Source of the DNA: Oxytricha trifallax
Taxonomy: Eukaryota; Ciliophora; Spirotrichea; Sporadotrichida; Oxytrichidae
Assembly: GCA_000711775.1 (NCBI GenBank)
Contig: ARYC01017260.1
Span: forward strand, 62,001 to 126,000
Length of the DNA stretch: 64,000 bases
Direction of reading: 5' to 3'
Shown here piece by piece: positions 47,833 through 60,600 of this stretch. The first letter of the stretch is position 1. The number at the start of each line of letters is the position of its first letter. A model generated the notes under the pieces. That model saw nothing but the letters and a program-made list of their open reading frames with translations. It made no database searches and was not told the DNA's origin. Both the position numbers and the translations under genes were made by a program.

Positions 47833-50800
47833 AAACTTCCTCCATTCTTACTTTAAATTATTTATAATTTTCTGCTACAATTAGTATAGCTTCCAATCTT
47901 TATTTGTTGCCATTAAACAATTAACTAAGCAATAAACTCTTTTACTCATCTTAATACGTGGGTTATTATTCTTGAAGATCTAAATTACTTTAGGTAAATT
48001 GAAAATTAATAAAAATACATAGGTGAAAAACTTGATGTTTTTTATATAAATTTATTGATTTTTTTAATAGCAAATAAATAATTGTTTTAAAAAGGCTAAA
48101 TGATCAATTTTTTATTATATTTATAATAGGGTAATAAAAAATATAAAAGAGTTTATTAATATGCTTGATTAATATATAGAAGATGTTAAAAATATCTCTA
48201 AATTAATATAAAAAAGTGAATTTTAATTTGAAACATATTAAAATTTAGTTTCAAATTATTCAAAGATATTTTTTCATACTTGGCATAGTGATATGAATAA
48301 TGTTATAGGCAATTAGTTTTATTTATGTCCTTAAATTTTAATTGGCAATTTATAAAATACATTTATTTAGCAAAATTTCAAAATTTAAATTATTAATTGT
48401 TTTTAAAAGAGTTTACTTCCTTTCCATATTTATTAATTTACAATTATAATTTAATTTTAATAAAATGTATTGTAAATTGATGCAAAAATGACGTTCTAAT
48501 TATTTTCATAAGTTATTCTCTCTCAAAATGAAATTTAACTACTTTTTCAGGTAAAATATAATTCGAGTTCACATTAAGTGATGAATAGTCAGAAAAATAT
48601 GGAAGAGAAATTCTCTCATAATTTATTTTTATAAAAATAATATTTCTTTCTCTATTTATATAACAAAAATCAAATTTTACAATTAAATCTACTTATTTTT
48701 TAAAATAAGTTAATACATCCAATGTTTTTATTTATCAGAAATATATTTAATCAATAATTAATAAAAATGTTATTAATTGTTATTTTCGGATACTTAAAAT
48801 AAAAAAAACCTTTTATTGAGCAATGACAAAGTTGAATTAGGATAATTATTATTTTTTAAATCAAATTAAATATATATTTACCCTTTTTTTAAAAATCTAA
48901 AACATTAATTTATTCAAAAACTAATTATTATTATATTTTTATAATTTGTTTTAATTTAAATATTGAAATACAATTTAAAAATAATATAAAAATATAAACT
49001 GTACAATCGAAATTTGGATTTTCTAAAATAGTTTAAAAATAAACTTTTTTCCAGCTTTCCTTTTTTTTACCAACAAAATATTATTTAGCAATTAAATTAA
49101 TAAAAATAAATTAAAAAATATTGAGCATATTTAGATAAATCAAAACTTTGTTTAACTTTTTCAATCAAAGTTATTTGTCCATTATTAAAGGAATCCTGAA
49201 TAATTTCATCTGTTTTTCGGTTTCCATAAAATTATTCCCAATTAAATATATTTAATTTGGGATTTCTTTGAAATTATTAATATTATAGAATATTATAGCT
49301 AGTTTTTTATCTTTCAAATCAATTAAAAAGTGTCGGGCTTGGTTTTGAGAATCAATAAATAAATAAGGTTTATTTATGTTTTCAGAAATTTACAAAATAT
49401 CCATCAAATTTAATTTAATTTTATATATATTTTACTTAAATAATTATTTTTAATCAAATAAAATAGTCTGGATTTTGATTATAGCATTTTCAGAACAAAA
49501 TCGAGTTATTTATTTGATATTTCTTATTACTAGGTATCTGAAATTTCATTAACTAACTCCATGAGTCTTGCTAATAAATTGATATAAAATAAATTATAAT
49601 CTAATAAATTTTCCTTAAATTCATTATCAAATGACAAGGAATAAAATTCATAAAGTAGCCTTAATCCACACTTTGGTTCTTGTTTAATTAAAAATTAAAT
49701 AAAAAATTCGAAAAATAATAAATATACTGTTTTTGAGACTTAAAATATTCAAGAAGTTGAATTACTTAATCTAAGTAATCGTTGTAAACCTTTATATAAT
49801 AATTTAAAATATCTTAATTGATTTTTTGCATAAATTAATTAAATATAGCTACTATAAATATGTTCTATAATTTAAGTTAAGTTTACTATTCTTTTTATTA
49901 TCGATCATAAATATTTGAAAATTAAAAATTATTGAAATGTATAGCATAACTTAATAGAAATATATATTCTTATATTTAAGTTAAAATGGTAAATTAAATT
50001 CAGAACTAATGGAAGAATCCGCTCTTAGAGCCAAGACTTAACTCCAATAAATCATAAGTAAGTATTAATATCTATAAATTTTCCAAATAAAATTTATTAT
50101 TCTTGATCATTTAATATTAATTGTTACAAAATTACCCTATTTCCAAACATTTTAATAAGTTGGTTTGTAGAGAGTGCGGAGAATAAATAATCTATTTAAT
50201 TCAAAGTATTTGTGCGCATATCAACTTAAGCAAAATCTACAGCCATTTTAAGTACATTTCTATCTCTTCGCTTAAATAGAATTATTTTGGAAAACTATAA
50301 ATAATTAAAACTAAATAATAGCTAAATGAATTCAGTTAGTATTAATAAATCGCATAGTCTAAAAAAACTTTTGACATTAAAAATTTTTCAAATCTTAAGT
50401 AAATTATATTTACAAATATATAAAACATTGCAGTTATTATTTTAAAACTTCTGATATTTCTAATTGTTTTGTATTTTATCAATATTTAGTATCATGGAAC
50501 TCTTCTGGAATTTAGCTCTGCTATAATTCTTATACCGTTTATTTTAAATTCGTAATTATTTCTTTATTAAGTTCAAACATCAAAATAATTAAATATATTT
50601 AAGATTTTGACTATTTTTATTAAAATATTTTCTTTAATTTAAATCAAATCTAATTAAAAATAAGTATTGATATTTTACAGTTTCCCCTGATCATTATAGA
50701 TTTACAAAGTCTAAACAGAGACTTTTTTTACAATCTCAGAAAGATTATTCAATTAATATTCATCATTTTTCTACTTCAAGCACAGATACATTGCATACCC

Positions 50801-53540
50801 TACCTCTGATTTTTCTTTCAATTCTATATCAGGTTATATATTTTATTTATTAACTTATTGTTTATGCTAATTTTAAATTAAAAAATTTGAACATGTTAAA
50901 TGAAAAGTTGAGAAATATGTGGGAAAATCTTTGTGAATTCTCTATCAGAAATTATTCTTTTATCAAGCAGGAGTTTGGGCAATTTAAACAATAACGCAGT
51001 AAACTTTAATGTATATAATCACATTTAAAATAATATTATAATTATGGTATTATGTGGATCATTCAATTCTTTTATAAATAATCTTCTCAGCTCATTAATG
51101 AATAAATAATAAATTCAATTATAATTTTATCATCTTTCGACCAATAATCAAAGAAATCTTCAGGATAGCTAATGTACTTAGAAATATATTAATTACCAAA
51201 AAATATATATGTTTTTGAAATTGTTAAGTTATAAATATTTAAAGCATTTTTTACTCATTCTATGTTTATATCAGTCAAAGTTTTTATATAAGAATTATTA
51301 TATGCATTATCAATTTTAATAGGTAATTCATTACTGAAATATACAATTACTAAGATGTTTTATATAAAGATAAAATATCATCTATATTTATTAGTTTTAA
51401 ACTTATTTTTATATTTTATATTATTCAGATAATGAAAAAAATTTAGCTCTAATGAATTGATTACAGTATGGGTATATTTAAATTAAGAGTATTAATTAAA
51501 TAAAATCTATTAATAATTTTAAATTCATGCCAGTTTAATTTTTTTAAATATGGACAATAAGGTACTCGTTTGAAAGAAAATTAAAAATTAGTTTGGCTTT
51601 ACTAATGGAGGTACTATTTTATATCATTTTAGTTTCTAAGTAGGTTTTAATTTTGGGAGATTTGTTTAGTTAATATGACCCCAAAGTAATAAATAATCTT
51701 TCTTGGTCCAGTTATAAGTTCAAACAATAATGCCAATAGTATTGTCCACTTTATTTTGTATTTTCTATCGAACAAATACAATAATTTGCAGGATTAAAGA
51801 AAGTCAACTGCCAATAATTGAAAAAATAATAATTTAATTTTAAATAAAAAATTTTATTTTAAAATTCAAATGTATTCCCATGATAATAAGCAGCTAAAAC
51901 TATTTAAAAATAAACCTAACTTAAAAATTCTTTTAAACTAAAGTTAAATCTAAATTGAAATAATGAAATTCAAAAAGAGATGAAAATATGTTCTATTTAA
52001 GCAATAAATAATAAATTTGTGTATAATTAATTATTTTAATCATAAATTAAAGAATCAAAAATAATTCTTTATAATATGCTTAAATTATATAAAAAGTTAT
52101 TTACTCAATCTAAGAAAACTTTGATTTTTAAATAGTACCATATATTTAATAGTATGTTTAATAAATATAGTCAAGCATTAATAAATGCTTATCAATTATT
52201 AGTTTAATTTAAAATACTTAATCATATTTTTTTTGGTGAAAACTTAGCAGAAATTCTTGCATCTTATTTGTTTATGATTATATTTAGCTTTATTTCACAA
52301 AAACATTAATCATAATATCTCTTCAATTATTAAATTATTAATAATAATTAAATATATTGTTAATATTTAGAAACTTTCGAATCATAATGGTAAATCAGTG
52401 GATATATTGCTTTAAAATATTCTTCAATGACATCTGGCAATTTTGGAAGACTTGCAAGTTCTCGATATTATTTATCTCTTAATCTCACTAGTTTCAAATA
52501 CTCTTGTCTTTACTCTTCAAGAATTTTCTCCTTTACTTTTAATTCATTGCTTAAGAACGTATCAAGAGAAATCGACTCATTTTATTATATTTATCCATAA
52601 TTATCTAGGACTTCTTAAAATAAGACGTGCTTCTTTGCTTCATTCTCAGAAAGTCTATAATATAAGAAAATACTTATAAAAAGACATAGATAATTATAAT
52701 TCTAAGAGACAAATAATCTTTTTCTTCTTACTATTTATCCAAAATATGAATCTATTCTTACATTAGCACAATAATTTTACTCAACTCTTAAATTATTAAT
52801 TCATGTGCCTCTCTAATATTACTCTCTTTTTCTTGTACATGATTTTGTTATTTAAAAATACATGGATTTAAAATATTATTATTATATGAAACAAGTAAAA
52901 ATTATTAATACATTAACGACATAATGGCAAGATTATTTTAGTATTTCAAGTGAAGCTAAATGCACTGTCTTTCCTTTGATTTAATTATATTCGTTGCTTG
53001 TTTATAATGCAAGCTTGAAAACTTTTAATATAATTTTTATAGTTTCTTGTTTATTTTATAAATTATCAAGAGTATCACTTTTTTAAGATATTGTGCTTTC
53101 TATGTAGGAAAGCAAATATAAAATGATAATTTTTTATAATTTTGAAAATTATGTTATAATTAAATAAAATACTTTATTAATTTAAATTTATAAAGTTAAA
53201 ATTAAAATTTTAGTAAATTTATTTGTTATTAGAATTACTTAAGATTTAATAAGAGAATAATTAAAATTACTTAAGGTTTAAATATAAATCTAATTTTTAA
53301 TTTATTTCAAAAGTTTGATCATATATTATATATGATTTTAATCACAAATCAAATTTAATTGATATAAGTCCATTTATATTAGCAAATTTAAATAATTAAA
53401 ACTTTTTGAAGTAATTACGTATGCTATTTAATAAACTATAATAAATTATAAATTCTATAATTTTTATTATTTATTTAAAGCAAGAACTCATCAGTCCATA
53501 AGCATTAGAAGTTACAAGAATTTAGAACTTAATTTTCCAT
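47833..53540 (-). CDS. Coiled-coil protein gene D2, paralogue of D1
   Basis: Start ATG at 53540 (MENQVLNSCNFQCLWTDEFL). Then LLSYIESTISQKSDTLDNLQ, LKVFKLALQTSNEYNQIKGK, LASLEILKQSCHYVVNV, a coiled coil (QEKESNIREAHELIIQELS, EQIHILDKQQEEKDYL), LSENEAKKHVLFQEVLDNYG and LPDVIEEYFKAIYPLIYHYD (52390-52680). Further blocks: YPEDFFDYWSKDDKII (51110-51180), LLFKLPKLLLDKRIISDREF (50920-51000), EVGYAMYLCLKQKNDEYQLN (50690-50830), DRNVLKMAVDFAQVDMRTNT (50150-50280), QEPKCGLRLLYEFYSLSFDN (49560-49690), ISENINKPYLFIDSQNQAR (49310-49390), FYGNRKTDEIIQDSFNNGQI (49150-49240) and NNNPRIKMSKRVYCLVNCLM (47840-47990). Helical, Lys/Glu-rich. The DSQNQAR and LIEKV blocks recall dynein AAA5; identity is unproven. 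IESs at 53109-53476 and 52836-52908. Confidence 0.65.
51540..51879. mobile_element. Palindromic MITE, fourth copy, decayed
   Basis: It contains the family motifs GGTACTCGTTTGAAAG, TTTGGCTTTACTAATGG and the right end CAAATGTATTCCC, but the left end is not recognisable. It lies in an AT-rich insert of D2. Confidence 0.6.
52836..52908. other. IES, 73 bp, pointer TACAT (ATGTA on the coding strand)
   Basis: TACAT at 52836-52840 and 52909-52913 in D2. Excision joins CHYVVNV to QEKESNIREAHE in frame. It is at the same site as the D1 IES at 21943. Confidence 0.75.
53109..53476. other. IES, 368 bp, pointer AAAGCAA (TTGCTTT on the coding strand)
   Basis: AAAGCAA at 53109-53115 and 53477-53483 in D2. 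Excision gives WTDEFLLSYIESTIS. It is equivalent to the 125-bp insert of D1, with the pointer conserved while length and sequence differ. Confidence 0.85.
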
Positions 53541-54540
53541 TTATTATATATCTTAATCAAAAATACTATAATTATAATTTTTATCATATTTTAATTAATT
53601 AAATACAGAGAATAATCTTTTTTCATTAAGTTTTGTAAATGTATTTTATGAATTTACTATAAATCGTGAATTTATATTAAATTTATTTTTAATTAAATTT
53701 AACATAGTAAATTTATTTTGAAATAAGTTAAAATTGGTATATATGTTTTTATCGAATCGAATTCCAAAATAAATTCTCAAGTATACTGAATTATGTATAC
53801 AAAAAATGTTAAGCATTTTATGCAAGGCATTAGAATTTAAATACACTAATTATGCAAAGTACAGTTAAATTTTCATGTTAAATCTATTATATTTATTTTA
53901 AAGCTAAATAATTAGTATATTCAAGAAAGAGAATTTCAGAAATAATACGAGCATTTAAAGCATATAGTAAATAAAATTAGTGGCAAAAAATATTGCCAGA
54001 ATTCTACAATCTTAGCATATATAATATAGAATTAAACTAAGCTGGTCTTTACTATTTGGTTATGAGATAGAACTAAATATCCAATAAAAATCCCTGTTAA
54101 AATTATAATTCTCTTTAAATTAGTAGAATATTGTTAAATTTGACCAACATAGGCTAAAAATTATTTGTTTTGATATATGCTTAAATATTATTTTCTACAA
54201 TAGTAGAAAATAATAAATGGAAATAAAAATTCTTCCACAAATTAAATTCTTTTTCTTTATGATTATCTTTCATATATGTTATTAAGAAGAAGGGAAATCT
54301 CTTTGGGGGTCTCATGGGAATATAAATAAATTTAATTATCTTAAAAAGTATAAAATTTTTAAATTGTTAAATTTAATGAACAATAATTAAAACTAATTAT
54401 TTTTTTCTTAAATCATTATTTAAATTTTAATTATTACATAATATCACATTTTTCACTTAATGTTTACTTTAAATATTATAATTTTCGCTATTTAATTAGA
54501 TTTTATAAATTTTAATTTAACTGAAATAGGGTTAAATTAA
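53541..54540. other. AT-rich stretch without recognised gene
   Basis: About 1 kb upstream of D2 up to the palindromic element. I find no coding block or repeat. The D2 promoter should lie at its left end. Confidence 0.5.
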
Positions 54541-54542
54541 TA

Positions 54543-55547
54543 TTAAGCGAGTATAATTAAAATGGGGAGACTGTTAAAAATAAATACAAAAAGAGATCAA
54601 ATAAAATTATGTTCATATCAATATACATGTGTTAAGATAAAACAGTCACTAATTTGAAATATGTTTGATTAGATCCTTATTTAACTTTAATTAATTAATC
54701 AACCATCTAAAAATGGAATTTTTGTTTTTTTCAACTTTTCTGATTTATTTCTATTTTAGCGCAGTGATCAAGTTGATGCTGTAGCTGATCTCTAAGTTTT
54801 TCATAAATTTTTCATAGATATCTTCAGGGTATCTTCAGGGTATCTTCAGGATATCTTCCTTAAAAAATAAAAAGTGTGAAGAGTGTGGAGAGTGTGGAGT
54901 TTAGCATCTCCAATAACAGTGGAAATAGCATCAATATCACTAATATTCTCAAAATCAAGCATTATTAGGAGTCTGGGATTTTTTCTAAAACATCTTGTTT
55001 TTCTTAAATTCATAGATGTGAGACCTAATATTGAAGATGATGATGAAGATAATGTTGTTGAAAACGATGAAAAAATCAGTGATGTAAAATTTTGAAATTC
55101 TCTAGAATTTCAATCAGACTCCTAATAATGCTTGATTTTGAGAATATTGGTGATATTGATGCTATTTCCACTGTTATTAGAGATGCTAAACTCCACACTC
55201 TCCACACTCTCCACACTTTTTATTTTTTAAGGAAGATATCCTGAAGATACCCTGAAGATACCCTGAAGATATCTATGAAAAATTTATGAAAAACTTAGAG
55301 ATCAGCTACAGCATCAACTTGATCACTGCGCTAAAATAGAAATAAATCAGAAAAGTTGAAAAAAACAAAAATTCCATTTTTAGATGGTTGATTAATTAAT
55401 TAAAGTTAAATAAGGATCTACTCAAACATATTTCAAATTAGTGACTGTTTTATCTTAACACATGTATATTGATATGAACATAATTTTATTTGATCTCTTT
55501 TTGTATTTATTTTTAACAATCTCCCCATTTTAATTATACTCGCTTAA
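54543..55547. mobile_element. Palindromic foldback element, 1005 bp, arms about 433 bp
   Basis: Arms 54543-54975 and 55115-55547 are nearly identical inverted repeats starting TTAAGCGAGTATAATTAAAA, with only scattered mismatches, around a loop of about 140 bp. TA flanks both ends (54541-54542 and 55548-55549); a TTAA target is an equal reading, since TTAA is also at each end. Each arm holds 11-bp repeats of TATCTTCAGGG and short GTGTGGA repeats. The loop holds an acidic run (NIEDDDEDNVVENDEK) with no other gene sense. It lies at the 3' side of B4. Confidence 0.9.
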
Positions 55548-55639
55548 TAATGTAAAATTTAATTAATAATGAAAAATATATTTTATAGTCATTGAATTTT
55601 TAAATTTAAAGTTTTTTAAGTAATGCCTATTTTCTAATT

Positions 55640-57425
55640 TAATTATTAAATTTTTTCAGTTTGGATCCTTTTTAATTTTAGGTGATAATAATAATAAAAA
55701 TAATGAAAACATTAATTATAATAATTATGATAATAATAATATATAATGTATAAATAAATAAATAAATAAATGATTCACTTTGAGCATCAGAGGTAAAACC
55801 CCAATGCTGTTATTTACAATTTTTTGTAGACGTATAAAATTAATCAAAATACAAATACTCTTAACTTAATATCATTTATTTCACTTCACAAATTTCTCAA
55901 TCTCTCTCTCAAAGTTTTTAGTTGATCTTGCCTCTCCTGGTCCACGTCCTTGATTTCTTCGCATTCTCCATCCTTTGGTCTGAATTTTAATGCTTCCTTC
56001 ATCAACGAATCCACGGTGTCCTTGGTGAGGGCGGGCTTGAATCTCTGCAGGAACTGAGGGGGGAGGTGGGGGGAGCTCTGCATCAGCATGGCCAGGTCCT
56101 TCTTAAATCTCTTCATGACGCTATCTCTTCTCTGCCTTTCCTTGCTTATTGACAGGGGTCTCTTGTCTCTTTCAGCAGCTCGGTTCATGATGTTGTCTAC
56201 AGTCTCATTATTCTTGATTGGGTCTTAGTTGGTGGGAGGCACTCAGAATGTCTAGCTCAGGAGAACTTCACATTGGGATTTTTCAAATCGTTGAATTTGA
56301 CAGTGAGCTTGTTGCAGGCGAATTCGAATGATTTCAGCAATCAACATTAGTTTTATCGTACCTCGATCGAGAGAGCACAGCCCGAGCTAGCGAGTTACAA
56401 ATAACTGGACAGGCAGCTGTTTACCATACTAAGATTATCCGAGGAATACTTTTGCTGATGACGCCAGGTAGTTGGAATATTCAAAATCACTCGACCCTCA
56501 GAGTCCTCATAAGTCGGCTCCATACAGTGAGTGCCCTAATGTATGCGACCTTAAGCCAACGCATGTAGAGTGCTGCCCCAAACAGGCCAGTTTGACTGCC
56601 ATAGACTAAGGGTGCCAAGAATCCTGATTTAGAAGGGTTTACTCTGATACACTTTAGCACTAGAGTAGTATGAATTTCACAAAGGCGCAATGCACTAGAG
56701 CTTCGTGCTTTGGCATAAGAGTTTAGTGCCTTTGGCTACTCATGAGTATTCAGGATGCCAACTGGCTTGGTGGCTGAGCCAACGGTATCTGGACAGCAGG
56801 CGTTCTTGAGATAATTGCTGGGACTTGCCATCTGATCGCTTATCTTAGGTAATAGGTTACGTTGTGCTCCTTCCCTAAATCTCGCTATCAAATACTATTG
56901 TTTAAGCTTACCTGGTGAGAGGAGGCGAAGCATCTAAAGTAGGATCCAACAAGTCGCCCATGGTTTGGTGGTTTGTCGAATCATCATGAGAACATCCAAT
57001 ATGGCGCCCGCCATCTTCCTTCTCTATACTACAAACTCCATTCAAGGTCTCGTCCATTAATGTCGAATAAGAGAGCGTGGAGCGCGAGCCAAGAATACTG
57101 CTAACCACTCGTCAGAGTGCTCCCCGGCTTCTATTAGATACCAATATGTTGCTCAAGAGATTGCTAAGGCGCTGTTGGAAAGATGTCTTGGTGAGCAGGG
57201 TATCGTCGAACTCAAGATTGTCAAGCAAAAGATCCTCAGTTGGGTCCTCCGGCAGTTCAGGGTCGTCTTGCTCGCATGGTGAGTTGTGAATATCGAGTAG
57301 TAGGGGGTTCATCTGTTGGATTCATGTCTATCTTAAGGATTCTAAAGTATTATTATAGGGTTCGAGCAAGTTATAATAATTAAATTCCGAATCTCGTCAT
57401 TTTGGTAGCTTTAGTGGAATAGCCT

Positions 57426-57494
<69 letters not shown>

Positions 57495-57566
57495 ATACTA
57501 CTACTACTACTATACTACTACTACTACTATCTACTACTACTAATACTACTACTGCTACTACTACTG

Positions 57567-57652
<86 letters not shown>

Positions 57653-57653
57653 G

Positions 57654-57695
<42 letters not shown>

Positions 57696-60600
57696 TCTAC
57701 TACTACTACTACTACTACTAGCCCGACTCTACTAAAGCTACCAAATATTAATAATAATTAAATATATCTTTATTAATTTCTATCGTCACCCAAATCTTGT
57801 AAATAACTGACTTGGGGTTTTAACAGGAGATGAGGAGCAATTATTTATTATATTATTTTTCAAATTTGGGTTTATAATTTAGACACGGTCTGAATCATTC
57901 TACTCAGTTATTTCTATCTCATTTGATATTTTTTTGCTTTTCGCCTCTACTTTCTTTTTAGTTATTTAAAATTAAGCTATATAGAATAAAATAACAAAAA
58001 ATATTTATTTATATAATATTTTTAGTGGAATTAACTGGTCTAGGATTTGAATTAGGAGATTAGATTTTTGTCTTTGTTGTTGATAATAATTTCTTACCGG
58101 TATCAATAAATTTATTTTTCTTTGGGGACTATTAATAATCTTACTCGGTTCGGTCTATTTATTTAATTTTTGAGGATTATTTTTATTTTGTACTTTTTTT
58201 CTTGTGAATTTTTCTTGGCGAAATTTTATCATTTGGAATCTTCTCACACTTTAAAAATTATTTTTAAAAAATAGCAAGTTTTTATAAATAAAAAGTTACA
58301 AAAATAAGGATATAAACTTTTATGGATTTTCAAAAGCATCATCTTCTGAAATTATTATGGATCTCTTTTCTTTCATAGATTAAGTTTAAAAGTACAAAGT
58401 GGTATCTTATAGGACCCCTAAGTTACCAATTATCCTCTAGTCAATTTAAAAAAAAAACGCAATAAATTAATTTGTTTTAAAATTAAGGCAAATTTACTGA
58501 TAAATAAATCTAAATTTAAATTGTTTACATTATAAAACTCTGATAATTGAATTATAATAACTACTAAATAGATTATTGTTAAATAGCAGATTTTCTGCTG
58601 TCTAAAACAATTTATTTCAAGGAAGTTGACAGCTCTTTATCATCATTTAATATTGATTTTTTTGAATTCAATCTCAACCCTGAATTAGAATGCCCATTCA
58701 AAATATTTATAAAAAATTAAATAAATAAAGATATTTCTGTCAAAGAAAGGAATGAGTTTTAAAATTATAATTATCTATAAGATAACTTGAATCTTAATTT
58801 TTAATAGGAAATTTAGAAATATATATGCTAAATTATTTATAATTATCTATAAATATATTGAAATTATGAGTTCTCTCTGGAATTATGAAAGTTTAATTTT
58901 AAAAAATAGATTTATAGATATTTAAAATAATTCATTATTTTTAGACTAAAATAAAATTATTAAAAATTGGAACGATAAAATTTACTTAAGTTAATTTATT
59001 TGATTAAAAAGTTATATAATCTTTTAATAAATTAATTATAATTATTTTAAAAGTGTAAGTTCTGCAACGGAATCAGCAACTCGAATCTTTTTCAGATGTC
59101 TCACCATATCGAATTCCTTCTATAGTTTCCTTACTGAAAATTAAATTAAAATACAAATATATAAATATTTACTCCTATTTAATATAGCAGATCCTTAATA
59201 TTTTATTTCTTTTGAAAGAGGCAAAATTTGAATAAGTTAATAAACTTAGATTTTATATATTCTGAGAAAGTATAGTTGAAGAATCTTAACTGCTATAATT
59301 TAGTTTTCATTTCTATTTATATTAAAATATAATTAAATTTTTAATTTTAATTAATAAAATTAAAAAAAAATTGTAATTTCTATTGTCTTTTATTTCACTA
59401 ATTTATTGTGAGATTACGAGGCACCTTAGTTTTCTGAAATGACAAAATCGTTCTAAAATTGCTTTTTATTTAGTAAGTCTCTCTGAGATGAAGGTTCTTC
59501 TTGATTATTTTATGTGCTATTAGCATATATGTTCTAACCGAGATACCCCTCCCCACCCCCCTCCCCACCATACACCGAGATACCCCTCCCCATACCCCCC
59601 TCCCTACCCCCAAACTATTTTATAATAAAAAATAATTTAATAATTTATAAAATCCTTTATAAATGAGAATTTTAAAAATTAATGATTGAATAATTATAAT
59701 AATTTATAAAATCCTTAATAAATGAGAATTTTAAAATTTTATTGATTGAATAATTATTTTTATTTATAATTAAAGCTTAATAATTTTAATTATATTTAAA
59801 TTAATAACAATGATTAATTTTAAAAATTCTCATTTATAAAAGATTTTATAAATTATTATATTATTTTATTATAAAATAGTTAGGGGTGGGGAGGGGGGTA
59901 TGGGGAGGGGTATCTCGGTTAAGGTGGGGAGGGGTGGGGAGGGGTATCTCGGTTAGAACACATATAAAAATATCAAAATATGTAATTTTAATAATTATTA
60001 ATAGTAATTAATAAAATTTAAATATTTAGCACCATGTTTATTTGGAATTATGTATTTATTTACTGTTTATTGCAATTTATTCTATTTTTTAATTTCTCCC
60101 TGTGGATTCTAAAATCTATTGCTTCCTGAACTCTAAATATTGTTCATAGCTATTTTATAAATTTAGTCTTTAAATTTATCATCCATATGGAGATATAATT
60201 TCTTGATAATCGATGTGAAATATAAGATCTTTTGTATTCTGCTAGTCAAAAGTCGAAATATTATCATTCACTTAAAATAAAAATATAATGGGGGGGAATC
60301 ACTAAAATTTATTATTAAAGGGGAAATTTTTATATCCAAAAAAATAGAAAATTTCTCTTAATTGCGAAAAATTATTTATATAATATTAATTACTGCTTCA
60401 ATTTTCTCCTCTAGATTAAGTAATTTTTTTATAAAATATAACTTTCAAGATTTACAACTATCCATTCTCTTATTGCCAATTAGAAACATTAAAATAGTTT
60501 TTGTTTTAATTCACAATAAATATAATTTTCATGAAATTATTTTAATATTTATCAAGTAATTAGATGTTATGTATGTTTAAATAAGAAAAATTTGTTCATT

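Larger units (their letters stand above)
55796..57820. mobile_element. Telomere-ended transposon (TBE/Tec-like), 2025 bp, inside B4
   Basis: Both ends begin AAACCCCAA followed by a conserved GTTATTTACAA, giving inverted repeats of about 35-40 bp with mismatches. The outermost bases are the C4A4 telomere repeat, as in the telomere-bearing elements of Oxytricha. TA is duplicated at 55794-55795 and 57821-57822. Removing the element and one TA rebuilds the B4 codons for SSSPVTSDA exactly as in its paralogues. The interior is far richer in G+C than the window and carries four small minus-strand ORFs, none recognisable as a transposase, so it is probably non-autonomous. TBEs proper are about 4 kb with a 3-bp target; the TA target here is more like Euplotes Tec. 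Family placement is inference. Confidence 0.8.

Noticed and set aside
57781..57820. Natural C-terminus of B4 at the TGA following the CSSSPVKTPSQL.. reading
   Set aside because: The TGA lies inside the inverted repeat of the inserted element; paralogues continue as PVTSDA, which excision restores.
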